A stretch of DNA of 6,150 nucleotides, taken from contig DASWTI010000503.1 of the NCBI GenBank assembly GCA_036402215.1, positions 1-6,150 on the forward strand, in the 5' to 3' direction. The stretch comes from DASXTS01 sp036402215. GTDB lineage: Bacteria > Actinomycetota > Actinomycetes > Mycobacteriales > Pseudonocardiaceae. The notes under the pieces are model-generated. The model saw nothing but the letters and a program-made list of their open reading frames with translations, was not told the origin of the DNA and ran no database searches. Below are positions 1 through 6,150 of this stretch, one piece after another (positions within the stretch are counted from its first letter, which is position 1; each line of letters opens with the position of its first letter). Position numbers and translations under genes: made by a program.

Positions 1-1226
1 GAGGCGGCGAGCCCGTCGAGCAGCGTGGTGAACGCGGCGAACATGTCCTCGACCAGGCCGTCCGGGAACACGCCGTCGCGGACGTCCCAGTTCACCAGCA
101 GGCCGCCGCGGTACTCCATGACCTGGCAGTCCAGCCACACCTGCGGCGTCTGGCTCACGCCGGTGACCAGCTCCCCGGCGCCGGTGAGCGCGCCCTCGCC
201 GTCGCCGGCCAGGCCCACGGTGCTGGTGAACACCACGGGCATCAGCGCCGCCTCGGCGCCGCGCCGCCGGGCCAGCTCGCGCATCACCTCGACGCCGGTG
301 AAGCCGCGGTGGTCCAGGTCGGTCCACAGCCGCCGTTGCAGCGCGGCCGCGCGCCCGGCCAGGTCCGCGCCCGGATCCGGGTCCACGGCGAGCAGCGTCA
401 CCGAGGTGAAGTCGCCGACCAGCGCGCCGACCTGGGGGTGCACCGGCGGGCGGTTGAGCAGCGTCAGGTTGAGCGTGAACGCCGGCCGCCGCGACCAGGA
501 GCCCACCACGTCGGCGAACGCCGCGAGCAGCGCGCTCGCCGGGGTGAGGTCCCTGGCCGCGGCGTGCGCCCGCAGCGCCGTCCAGGCCGGCCCGCCGAGC
601 CGCGCGTGGTGCCGGGTGAACCGCGGCGGGGACTGCTCGGCGCGGTCGGCCAGCGGCAGCTCCGGCGCCCCCGGCAGGGTGTCCACCCGCTCCAGCCACC
701 AGGCCCGGTCGGCCTCGTGCGCCGGGCCCTCGCGCGCCGCCCGCTCGGCGAGCACCACGTCCCGGAAGGTCACCTCCAGCGGGGCGAGCTCGCCGCCGCC
801 CGAGTAGAGCTGGTCCAGCTCGGCGAGCAGCAGCTGCACGCTCGTGTAGTCCGCGGTGAGCAGGTCGATGGACACGTGCAGCAGGTCGCGGCCGGGGGTG
901 CGGGTGACCCGCAGGTCGAACAGCGGCCACTCGGACGGCTCGTACCGCTTGTGCGACAGCTCCGCGCGGACCCGCTCCGGGTCACCCTCGTGCACCCGGA
1001 TGCGGTAGTCCGGCACGTCGGGGCGCACCCGCTGGTGGCCGTCGGGGTGCACCTCGGCGCGCAGCATGTCGTGCCGCCGCACCAGGGTCTGCCAGGCGCG
1101 CTCCAGCCGCTCGTGGTCGAGTTCCTCGAACGCCAGCTCGAAGTAGGCGTGGCATGAGGTGCCGCCGTAGGCGAACGCCTCGCCGCGCCCCAGCAGGTAC
1201 GCGGCCTGCACGTCGGTGAGCGGGAA
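1..1226 (-). other. Heterocyclization (Cy) domain at start of second protein
   Basis: Nearly complete Cy domain, cut by the window edge after the motif VNWDVRDGVFPDG. The defining DxxxxDxxS is DLLTADYTS (bases 866-840). The cyclodehydration pair is present as Thr407 in VFTS and Asp439 in SQTPQVWLD. RHDML, LPGAPELPL and GDFTS are also in place. It is a diverged paralogue of the internal Cy: shared motifs, but different residues in much of the first half. Confidence 0.95.
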
Positions 1227-1445
1227 CGGCTCGTGCCGCGCCGCCGGGTCGGTGCGCAGCGCCACCGCGCCGCCGCCCAGGTGGTCCAGCAGCCGCTGCT
1301 TGTGCTCCTTGACCACGGCCAGCCGCTCGGGCGTCATCACCCCGCGCGGGGCGCGGAACCGCAGCCGGCCCGCGTCGGCCCACATCTGGACGCCGAGCCG
1401 CTCCAGCTCCTCGATCAGGTCACGGGTGCCGAGGTCGCCGTTCAT
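1..1445 (-). CDS. NRPS starting with TubC-type docking domain and Cy domain, 3' end outside window
   Basis: Second synthetase of the same assembly line; 481 codons are visible and the frame is open at base 1. The ATG (1445-1443) overlaps the upstream stop as ATGA, has GGAGGA nine bases before it, and sits directly before a complete docking domain, so the start is well supported. Residues 1-56 are a TubC-type beta-hairpin docking domain, and residues ~74-481 are a heterocyclization domain with FPLTDVQ (74-80), RHDMLRAEV, DLLTADYTS (194-202), GDFTS, VFTS and SQTPQVWLD. It should accept the thiazoline chain from PCP2 of the upstream protein and add and cyclize the next Cys, Ser or Thr. The A domain that would name the residue is expected just beyond the left edge. 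Whether this protein ends the line (thioesterase or reductase) cannot be seen. Confidence 0.96.
   Translation of the reverse strand, partial: MNGDLGTRDLIEELERLGVQMWADAGRLRFRAPRGVMTPERLAVVKEHKQRLLDHLGGGAVALRTDPAARHEPFPLTDVQAAYLLGRGEAFAYGGTSCHAYFELAFEELDHERLERAWQTLVRRHDMLRAEVHPDGHQRVRPDVPDYRIRVHEGDPERVRAELSHKRYEPSEWPLFDLRVTRTPGRDLLHVSIDLLTADYTSVQLLLAELDQLYSGGGELAPLEVTFRDVVLAERAAREGPAHEADRAWWLERVDTLPGAPELPLADRAEQSPPRFTRHHARLGGPAWTALRAHAAARDLTPASALLAAFADVVGSWSRRPAFTLNLTLLNRPPVHPQVGALVGDFTSVTLLAVDPDPGADLAGRAAALQRRLWTDLDHRGFTGVEVMRELARRRGAEAALMPVVFTSTVGLAGDGEGALTGAGELVTGVSQTPQVWLDCQVMEYRGGLLVNWDVRDGVFPDGLVEDMFAAFTTLLDGLAA
1278..1445 (-). other. TubC-type N-terminal beta-hairpin docking domain
   Basis: Residues 1-56 fit the TubC N-terminal docking family: a helix (DLIEELERLGV), a hairpin (QMWADAGRLRFRAP), the turn RGVMTPE and a closing helix (RLAVVKEHKQRLLDHL). 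The pattern L..L...G..(L/M)W..(A/E)GRLR(F/Y)RAP.G.(L/M)TPE is typical of this family. It binds the C-terminal tail of the preceding synthetase and so fixes the order of the proteins. Its presence at a PCP/Cy border agrees with its usual use ahead of C or Cy domains. Confidence 0.92.
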
Positions 1446-4400
1446 ACCGCCCAGTCCTCCAGGTCTGCCAGGGGTGCGGGGACGTGCTCCCCGAGCTCGA
1501 CGGCCAGGCCCGCGACGGTGGGCGCGGCGTACAGCCGGCGCAGCGGCAGCCGCACCGCGAAGCGCCGCCGGACGGCCTCCACCAGCCGGGTCGCGGCCAG
1601 CGAGTCGCCACCGAGGGCGAAGAAGCTCTGCCGGCGGCCGGGGGCGGCGGGCAGCTCCAGGATCTCCGCCCACAGCCCGGCCAGCTCGGTCTCCACCGGC
1701 CCGCGTGGCGGGTCGTCCTCCGGGTCCAGGCCCTGCTCGGCGAGCAGGCGGCCCACGGCGGCCCGGTCGACCTTGCCGTTGGCGGTGAGCGGCAGCGCGT
1801 CGAGCACCAGCACGCGCGCCGGCACCATATGCCCGGGCAGCCGGTCGGCCACGAACCGGGTCAGCTCCGCGGCGGCGTCACCGGTCCCGTCACCGGTCCC
1901 GCCGGTCACGTCGGTCACGTCGGTCCCGCCGCCGCCGGTCACGGTGACCACGGCGGCGGCCAGGTGGTCGCCGGCCACCGCCGCCACCGCGTGCGTCACC
2001 CCCGGGTGCGCGTGCAGCGCGGCCTCGACCTCGCCCAGCTCGACGCGGTGGCCGCGCAGCTTCACCTGGTGGTCGGTGCGGCCGAGGAACTCCAGCGTGC
2101 CGTCCGGCCAGTAGCGGCCCAGGTCGCCGGTGCGGTACCAGCGCCCGCCGTCGTGCTCCACGAACTTCGCGGCCGTGGTGTCCGGGTCGGCGCGGTAGCC
2201 CTGGGCCACGCCCGCCCCGCCGATCCACAGCTCGCCGGTCACCCAGTCCGGCCGGTCGCGGCCCTCGACGTCGACGACGCGGAACCGCTGGTTGCGCAGC
2301 GGCCGCCCGTACGGGATCGACCGCCAGTGCGAGGGCACCTCGGTGACCTCGTGGTAGTTGGACCAGATCGCCGCCTCGGTGGCGCCGCCCATGGCCACCA
2401 ACCGGCAGGACGGCTGCTTCTCCCGCAGCCGGGGGTGCAGGTCCAGCCCCACCCAGTCGCCGGACACCAGCGCCAGCCGCAGCGTCGCCAGGTCCTCCGC
2501 GGTGGCGGCCACCAGCAGCATGTCCAGCAGCGCGGGCACCGTGTTCCACACCGTCACGCCGTGCGCGCGCACCAGCTCCGCCCAGGCGTGCGCGTCGCGC
2601 CGCAGGTCCTCGTCCACGCAGACGACCGTGCCACCCGCGCCGAGCAGCCCGAACACGTCGTACACCGACAGGTCGAAGTCCAGCGCGGACACCGCGAGCA
2701 CCCGGTCGTCCGGGCCCACGCCGTACCGGCCGTTGAGGTCGTCCACGGTGTTCAGCGCGGCCCGGTGGGTGAGCTCCACGCCCTTCGGCACGCCCGTGGA
2801 GCCCGAGGTGAAGATGACGTACGCCAGCGCCCCGGGGTCCACCGGTACCGGCGCGGCGAGCGGCTTGCCCACGAGCGCCTCGGCCACGCGCTCCGCGGTG
2901 AGCGTCTCGCGGGCACCCGCCGTGGCCAGCATGGTGTCGCGCCGGGCCGGCGGCTGGTCCACGCCCACCGGCACGTACCCGGCGCCCGCGGCGAGCACGC
3001 CGAGCACGGCGGCGAGCTGGTCGGGCCCCTTCGGCAGGGACACCCCGACCAGGTCACCGGTGACCACGCCGCGGTCGCGCAGCGCGCCGGCCACCCGCAG
3101 CGCCCGGCCGGCCAGCTCGCCGTAGCTCAGCGTGCCGCCGTCCCACACCACGGCGGTGGCGTCCGGCGCCGCGGCGGCGCGGGCGAAGAAACCGTCGTGC
3201 AGCAGGCCGCCCGGCAGCGGGCCCTCGGTGGCGTTCACCCCGGCCCGCGCCGCGAGGTGCGCGGGCGGCGTCAGCTCCGGCGTGACGCGCGCCCAGTCGG
3301 CGTCCACCAGCCAGTGCAGCCGCTCCAGGTAGGCGGCGAACATGGCGTCCAGCACGCCGTCCGGGAACAGCTCGTCGACCGCGTCCCAGTTCAGCACCAG
3401 GGCGCCGCGCTCCTCGTACACCTGGTGGTCGAGCCAGACCTGCGGGGTCTGGGAGACGCCCCACACGCGCTCCGGGAAGTCCCGCGGCTCGTGGTCGGAG
3501 ACCTCGCCGGCCACGCCGAGCGCGCTGGTGAACACCACCGGCATGACGGTGTCGCCGGTGCCGGTGCGCCGGGCCAGCTCGCGCAGCACCCACACCGCCG
3601 ACACGTCCCGGTGCTCCAGGTCGGCCCACAGCCGCCCGAGCAGCCGCCGCGCCCGGTCCAGGAAGCCCTCGCCGGGCCGCGGCTCGTGCGCCAGCAGCAG
3701 CAGCGAGGTGAAGTCGCCGAGCACGTGGTGAATGTCCGGGTGCACGTCGCGCCGGTCGAACAGGGTCAGGTTGACCGTCAGGTCCGGCCGTGCGCTCCAC
3801 GCGGACAGCACGTCGGCGAAGCACGTGAGCAGCACCGCGGACTGGGTGAGCCCGTGCCCGCGCGCGGTCTCGGTGAGCCGCTTCCAGCGGTCGGCCGGCA
3901 GGGTCTCGGTGCGGCGGCTGAACCGCGGCCGCACCACGGCGCCCGGGTCCACCCGCAGCGGCAGTTGCGGCGCCGGGGGCAGCGCGTCGAGCCGTTCCCG
4001 CCAGTGCGCCTCGGCGGCGGCCACGGCCTCCCGGTCCGGCTCGGCGAGCACGTAGTCGCGGAACGAGACGCCCACCGGCGGCAGCTCGGCCGCCGGGTCG
4101 TCGTAGAGCACGGCCAGCTCGGTCAGCAGGATGCGGGTGCTCAGGCCGTCCAGCACCAGGTTGTCCAGGCTCAGCCCCAGCCGGGTGCGCTCGGCGCCGT
4201 CGCGGACGTAGCGCACCGCCCGCACGTCGAACAGCGGCCAGCGGGCCGGGTCCAGCACCTGGTGCGACATGGCCGCGCGCAGCTCGCCGAGCGCCCGCTC
4301 CGCGTCCGCCTCCCCGGCCTCCACCACCGGGACGACCACCGGCCCGACCTCGTCCAGGGGCAGGATGCGCTGGTCCCCGGTGTCCTCGTCGAAGACCGCG

Positions 4401-6150
4401 CGCAGCATCTCGTGCCGGGCGACCAGCGTGTCCCAGGCCCGGCGCAGCCGCTCCAGGTCCACGCCCTCGCCGTCGAACTCGTTGTAGTAGTGGGTGGCCA
4501 CGCCGCCGAGCGCGAAGCCCTCGTCGCGGCCCACCCAGTACGCGCGTTGCACGTCGGTCGGCGGGAACGGCCGGTGCCGGTTCGCCGGGTCCGCCACCAC
4601 GGTCGTGGCCGCCGGCTCTGCGGCGGTGCCCAGGTCCAGCAGCACCGCGAGGTCGGCGAGCCGCGGCGCCGCGAAGAGCTGCCGCAGCCGCACCCCGGCG
4701 CCCGCGGCGCGCAGCCGCGCGATGGCCCGGGTCGCGAGCACCGAGTCGCCGCCGAGCGCGAAGAAGTCGTCGTCGCGGCCCACGAGCGAGCGGCCCAGCA
4801 CCTCCGACCAGACCTCGGCCACCAGTCGCTCGGCCGGGGTCCGCGGCGGCTCGTGGGTCTCCGCGCCGGCCGGGGCGGCGTCGGCCAGCAGCCGGGTCAC
4901 GGCGGCCCGGTCGACCTTGCCGTTGGCGGTGAGCGGCAGCTCGTCGAGCGCCACGAACCGCTCCGGCACCATGTGGTGCGGCAGCCGCTCGGCCAGCCAC
5001 GCCGCGACCTCCGCCCGCTCGTCGCGGGTCACCAGCGCCGCGGCCAGGCGCCCGTCCACGACCGCCGCCACGGCGTGCGCGACGTGCGGGTGCCCGCCGA
5101 GCGTCGCCTCGATCTCGCCGAGCTCGACGCGGTGGCCGCGCAGCTTCACCTGGTGGTCGGTGCGGCCGAGGAACTCCAGCGTGCCGTCCGGCCAGTAGCG
5201 GCCCAGGTCGCCGGTGCGGTACCAGCGGCCGTCGTCGCGGCGCACGAACTTCTCCGCGGTGCGCTCCGGGTCTCCCCGGTAGCCCTCGGCCACGCCCACG
5301 CCGCCGATCCACAGCTCGCCCGGCACCCAGTCCGGCCGGTCGTGACCCTCGGCGTCCACCACGCGGTAGCGCTGGTTGCGCAGCGGGCGGCCGTAGGGGA
5401 TCGAGCGCCAGTGCGGCGGGACGTCGGTGACCTCGTGCGCGTTGGACCAGATCGCCGCCTCGGTGGCGCCGCCGAGCGCGACCAGCCGGCAGCGCGGCCG
5501 CACCGCGGTGAGCCGCGGGTGCAGGTCCAGGCCCACCCAGTCGCCGGACACCAGCGCGAGCCGCAGGTGCGCCAGGTCCTCCGCGGTGGCCGCGACCAGC
5601 AGCATGTCGAGCAGCGCCGGCACGGTGTTCCAGACCGTCACCCGGTGCCGTCGCACCAGCTCGGCCCAGGCGTGCGCGTCCCGCCGCTCGTCCTCGGCCA
5701 CGCACACCACGGTGCCGCCGGCGCCGAGCAGCCCGAACACGTCGTACACCGACAGGTCGAAGTCCAGCGCGGACACCGCGAGCACGCGGTCGTACGGCCC
5801 GACGCCGTAGCGGGTGGTGATGTCGTCCACGGTGTTGAGCGCCGCCCGGTGCGTGGTCTCCACGCCCTTCGGCACCCCCGTGGAGCCGGACGTGAAGATC
5901 ACGTACGCCAGGTCGTCGGGGTCCACCGCCACCGGCTCGGCGAGCGGCGCCGCACCCCGCGCCTCGTCCATCACGTCCGCGGTGAGCACGGCGACCGCGG
6001 CCGCCGCGGCGAGGATGGTGTCGCGCCGCGCCGGCGGCTGGTCCACGCCCACCGGCACGTACACGCCGCCGGCCGCCAGCACCCCCAGCACGGCCGTCAC
6101 CTGGTCCGGGCCCTTGGGCAGCGACACGCCCACCGCGTCGCCGCGGCCGA
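1442..6150 (-). CDS. NRPS, A(Cys)-PCP-Cy-A(Cys)-PCP, 5' end outside window
   Basis: Cytoplasmic multimodular peptide synthetase that loads and heterocyclizes cysteine. The frame is open from the right edge to a TGA at 1444-1442. A GTG at 6133 is an internal valine: in-frame codons before it encode GRGDAV, the normal sequence ahead of GVSLPKGPDQ in an A domain, so the gene starts beyond the window. Counting that valine as residue 1, the 1563 visible residues hold A1 (to ~410), PCP1 (~432-500, Ser464), Cy (~521-945), A2 (~977-1460), PCP2 (~1480-1548, Ser1511) and an acidic tail ending DLEDWAV. Both A domains show a cysteine code and Cy has the heterocyclization motif, so the protein should place two consecutive Cys residues and close at least one as thiazoline. 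It overlaps the next gene by ATGA, implying one operon and coupled translation. No embedded methyltransferase, epimerase, oxidase or thioesterase is seen. The NRPS class is certain; the product is unknown. Confidence 0.97.
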   Translation of the reverse strand, partial: GRGDAVGVSLPKGPDQVTAVLGVLAAGGVYVPVGVDQPPARRDTILAAAAAVAVLTADVMDEARGAAPLAEPVAVDPDDLAYVIFTSGSTGVPKGVETTHRAALNTVDDITTRYGVGPYDRVLAVSALDFDLSVYDVFGLLGAGGTVVCVAEDERRDAHAWAELVRRHRVTVWNTVPALLDMLLVAATAEDLAHLRLALVSGDWVGLDLHPRLTAVRPRCRLVALGGATEAAIWSNAHEVTDVPPHWRSIPYGRPLRNQRYRVVDAEGHDRPDWVPGELWIGGVGVAEGYRGDPERTAEKFVRRDDGRWYRTGDLGRYWPDGTLEFLGRTDHQVKLRGHRVELGEIEATLGGHPHVAHAVAAVVDGRLAAALVTRDERAEVAAWLAERLPHHMVPERFVALDELPLTANGKVDRAAVTRLLADAAPAGAETHEPPRTPAERLVAEVWSEVLGRSLVGRDDDFFALGGDSVLATRAIARLRAAGAGVRLRQLFAAPRLADLAVLLDLGTAAEPAATTVVADPANRHRPFPPTDVQRAYWVGRDEGFALGGVATHYYNEFDGEGVDLERLRRAWDTLVARHEMLRAVFDEDTGDQRILPLDEVGPVVVPVVEAGEADAERALGELRAAMSHQVLDPARWPLFDVRAVRYVRDGAERTRLGLSLDNLVLDGLSTRILLTELAVLYDDPAAELPPVGVSFRDYVLAEPDREAVAAAEAHWRERLDALPPAPQLPLRVDPGAVVRPRFSRRTETLPADRWKRLTETARGHGLTQSAVLLTCFADVLSAWSARPDLTVNLTLFDRRDVHPDIHHVLGDFTSLLLLAHEPRPGEGFLDRARRLLGRLWADLEHRDVSAVWVLRELARRTGTGDTVMPVVFTSALGVAGEVSDHEPRDFPERVWGVSQTPQVWLDHQVYEERGALVLNWDAVDELFPDGVLDAMFAAYLERLHWLVDADWARVTPELTPPAHLAARAGVNATEGPLPGGLLHDGFFARAAAAPDATAVVWDGGTLSYGELAGRALRVAGALRDRGVVTGDLVGVSLPKGPDQLAAVLGVLAAGAGYVPVGVDQPPARRDTMLATAGARETLTAERVAEALVGKPLAAPVPVDPGALAYVIFTSGSTGVPKGVELTHRAALNTVDDLNGRYGVGPDDRVLAVSALDFDLSVYDVFGLLGAGGTVVCVDEDLRRDAHAWAELVRAHGVTVWNTVPALLDMLLVAATAEDLATLRLALVSGDWVGLDLHPRLREKQPSCRLVAMGGATEAAIWSNYHEVTEVPSHWRSIPYGRPLRNQRFRVVDVEGRDRPDWVTGELWIGGAGVAQGYRADPDTTAAKFVEHDGGRWYRTGDLGRYWPDGTLEFLGRTDHQVKLRGHRVELGEVEAALHAHPGVTHAVAAVAGDHLAAAVVTVTGGGGTDVTDVTGGTGDGTGDAAAELTRFVADRLPGHMVPARVLVLDALPLTANGKVDRAAVGRLLAEQGLDPEDDPPRGPVETELAGLWAEILELPAAPGRRQSFFALGGDSLAATRLVEAVRRRFAVRLPLRRLYAAPTVAGLAVELGEHVPAPLADLEDWAV
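1445..1483 (-). other. C-terminal tail, probable docking short linear motif
   Basis: The last 13 residues after PCP2 (VPAPLADLEDWAV) end the protein without a thioesterase or other domain. In TubB/TubC-type pairs a short, often acidic, C-terminal peptide of the donor adds a strand to the beta-hairpin docking domain of the acceptor. The next gene begins with exactly that docking domain, so this tail (DLEDWAV) is its likely partner. That role is inferred from context, not from recognising a conserved motif. Confidence 0.6.
1455..1460 (-). promoter_or_regulatory. Ribosome binding site for the second NRPS
   Basis: GGAGGA on the minus strand, inside the last codons of the upstream gene and nine bases before the ATG at 1445. 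Together with the ATGA overlap it suggests translational coupling, which would help keep the two docking partners at similar levels. Confidence 0.65.
1490..1696 (-). other. Peptidyl carrier domain PCP2
   Basis: C-terminal carrier domain of this protein. The motif SFFALGGDSLAATRL spans residues 1503-1517; Ser1511 (codon 1603-1601) is the phosphopantetheine site. It holds the Cys-derived thiazoline chain that must pass to the Cy domain of the next polypeptide. Its sequence is clearly more diverged from PCP1 than A2 is from A1. Confidence 0.95.
1882..1944. repeat. Short imperfect tandem repeat, 9-bp unit, inside A2
   Basis: Units of the form CGGTC(A/C)CG(T/C/G) occur at 1882, 1894, 1903, 1912, 1921 and 1936; the copies at 1903 and 1912 are identical (CGGTCACGT). 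Because units and spacers are multiples of three, the frame is kept. They encode most of the Gly/Thr/Asp-rich loop at residues 1397-1419, absent from A1, in the flexible C-terminal subdomain between A8 and A10. It looks like a coding microsatellite grown by slippage. Confidence 0.8.
2037..2143. repeat. Direct repeat, A2 copy (107 bp, identical to 5121-5227)
   Basis: Read base by base, 107 bp here match 5121-5227 without a mismatch. The segment encodes the A7-A8 region (from RWYRTGDL to HRVEL). The spacing between copies is 3084 bp (1028 codons), the same as for the other A1/A2 matches. The codons agree even at synonymous sites, which protein conservation alone would not require. Confidence 0.9.
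2637..2701. repeat. Direct repeat, A2 copy (65 bp, identical to 5721-5785)
   Basis: Perfect 65-bp match to 5721-5785 covering the A4 region around FDLSVYDVFGLLGAG, which includes three of the cysteine pocket residues. The offset is again 3084 bp. Confidence 0.88.
3299..4573 (-). other. Heterocyclization (Cy) domain, internal
   Basis: Condensation-family domain that forms the peptide bond and then cyclodehydrates the acceptor Cys to a thiazoline. Motifs in order: FPPTDVQRAYWVGR (residues 523-536), RHEMLRAVF (573-581), the defining DxxxxDxxS as DNLVLDGLS (657-665, bases 4165-4139) in place of the HHxxxDG of ordinary C domains, LPPAPQLPL, GDFTS (806-810), VFTS (867-870), SQTPQVWLD (894-902) and LNWD..DELFPDG. 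Thr869 and Asp902 match the Thr/Asp pair shown in bacillamide synthetase Cy to be needed for cyclodehydration, so the domain is predicted fully active. The acceptor is Cys on PCP2. Confidence 0.95.
4634..4840 (-). other. Peptidyl carrier domain PCP1
   Basis: Carrier (thiolation) domain holding the growing chain on a phosphopantetheine arm. The core motif DDFFALGGDSV spans residues 455-465, and Ser464 (codon 4744-4742) is the attachment serine. It lies between the end of A1 and the Cy domain, so it receives Cys from A1 and donates the acyl chain to Cy. The helix 2 region after the serine (LATRAIARLR) looks normal. Confidence 0.95.
5121..5227. repeat. Direct repeat, A1 copy (107 bp, identical to 2037-2143)
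   Basis: A1 partner of the perfect 107-bp match. It lies in the A7-A8 coding region of the first adenylation domain, in the same orientation and reading frame as the A2 copy. Confidence 0.9.
5721..5785. repeat. Direct repeat, A1 copy (65 bp, identical to 2637-2701)
   Basis: A1 partner of the perfect 65-bp match in the A4 specificity region, in the same orientation and frame. Confidence 0.88.

Larger units (their letters stand above)
1754..3205 (-). other. Adenylation domain A2, predicted cysteine-specific
   Basis: Complete A domain loading PCP2. It carries IFTSGSTGVPKG (residues 1107-1118), GGATE, YRTGDLGRYWPDG, HRVELGEVE and NGKVDR (1452-1457). Pocket residues by alignment to GrsA are D1154, L1155, Y1158, N1197, L1222, S1224, M1248, I1256, W1257 and K1454, giving DLYNLSMIWK. 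It differs from A1 only by Met for Leu at the position equivalent to GrsA 322. Across the core (residues 75-343 of A1 against 1103-1371 here) I count about 33 differences in 269 residues. The C-terminal subdomain is 20 residues longer than in A1 because of a Gly/Thr/Asp-rich loop at 1397-1419. There is no embedded tailoring domain. Confidence 0.93.
4904..6150 (-). other. Adenylation domain A1, predicted cysteine-specific (N-terminus cut)
   Basis: Activates an amino acid as its AMP ester and loads it on PCP1. Visible core motifs are A3 (IFTSGSTGVPKG, residues 79-90), A5 in the variant form GGATE (221-225), A6 (GELWIGG), A7 (YRTGDL, 305-310), A8 (up to HRVELGEIE) and A10 (NGKVDR, 404-409). Aligned by eye to GrsA, the ten pocket residues are D126, L127, Y130, N169, L194, S196, L220, I228, W229 and K406. 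This reads DLYNLSLIWK, the standard bacterial cysteine code. The A8-A10 stretch is continuous, so there is no methyltransferase or epimerase-like insert of the kind found in PchE, PchF and HMWP2. The first roughly 60-70 residues lie beyond the window edge. Confidence 0.93.

Noticed and set aside
1442..1500. Thioesterase or reductase release domain after PCP2
   Set aside because: Only about a dozen residues follow the carrier domain before the stop, and the next gene starts with a docking domain, so the chain passes on rather than being released here.
1882..1944. CRISPR array or operator cluster for the repeated 9-bp units
   Set aside because: The units are too short, lack spacers of CRISPR size, are a multiple of three long and lie inside an A-domain coding sequence.
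3054..5705. 883-codon open frame on the minus strand
   Set aside because: It is the same strand in another frame across A1, PCP1 and Cy. Its translation is dominated by Arg, Ala, Gly and Pro with no recognisable domain, as expected from a G+C-rich gene read out of frame.
25..5810. Several plus-strand open frames of 60-290 codons, such as 309-1157, 1233-2114 and 4494-5198
   Set aside because: All lie antisense to well-supported NRPS domains and have Arg/Ser/Ala-rich low-complexity translations. The A1 and A2 antisense frames resemble each other only because the sense strand is duplicated.
6131..6133. GTG as the start of the large NRPS gene
   Set aside because: The frame stays open to the window edge and the codons before it encode GRGDAV, which belongs to the same A-domain motif. 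A start here would remove the N-terminal part of A1.
4904..6150. Possible methyltransferase or epimerase insert in the A domains, as in pyochelin and yersiniabactin enzymes
   Set aside because: A8 and A10 are separated by a normal distance in A1, and in A2 by only 20 extra low-complexity residues, far too few for a methyltransferase fold.

Overview
The window is wholly coding and holds two consecutive minus-strand genes of a modular non-ribosomal peptide synthetase (NRPS) assembly line; neither gene is complete here. Composition is very G+C-rich (43 of the first 60 bases are G or C, counted by hand), and codons end almost always in G or C. With the NRPS content this points to a filamentous actinomycete; the genus cannot be fixed from this window.

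Layout in transcription order (right to left): 6150 to 1442 is the 3' part of a large NRPS gene with domain order A(Cys)-PCP-Cy-A(Cys)-PCP and a short acidic C-terminal tail. It overlaps by four bases (ATGA) with the next gene, which starts at 1445 and runs off the left edge at base 1. That gene begins with a TubC-type beta-hairpin docking domain followed by a heterocyclization (Cy) domain. There is no intergenic DNA, and I see no promoter, terminator, RNA gene, transposon or CRISPR array.

How they work together: both adenylation domains carry the ten-residue signature of cysteine activation, and both Cy domains have the DxxxxDxxS motif plus the Thr and Asp of the cyclodehydration step. The first Cy should join the PCP1-bound chain to Cys on PCP2 and close a thiazoline. 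The chain is then handed, through the tail/docking-domain pair, to the Cy domain of the second protein, which should make the next azoline. The predicted product therefore has at least two, probably three or more, heterocyclized Cys/Ser/Thr residues in a row, as in thiazoline siderophores and polythiazoline metabolites. No oxidase, methyltransferase, epimerase or thioesterase domain is visible, so starter unit, oxidation state and release cannot be read from here.

Also notable: the two A domains are near duplicates, with perfect DNA matches of 107 and 65 bp, and a 9-bp tandem repeat inside the second A domain adds a Gly/Thr/Asp-rich loop.
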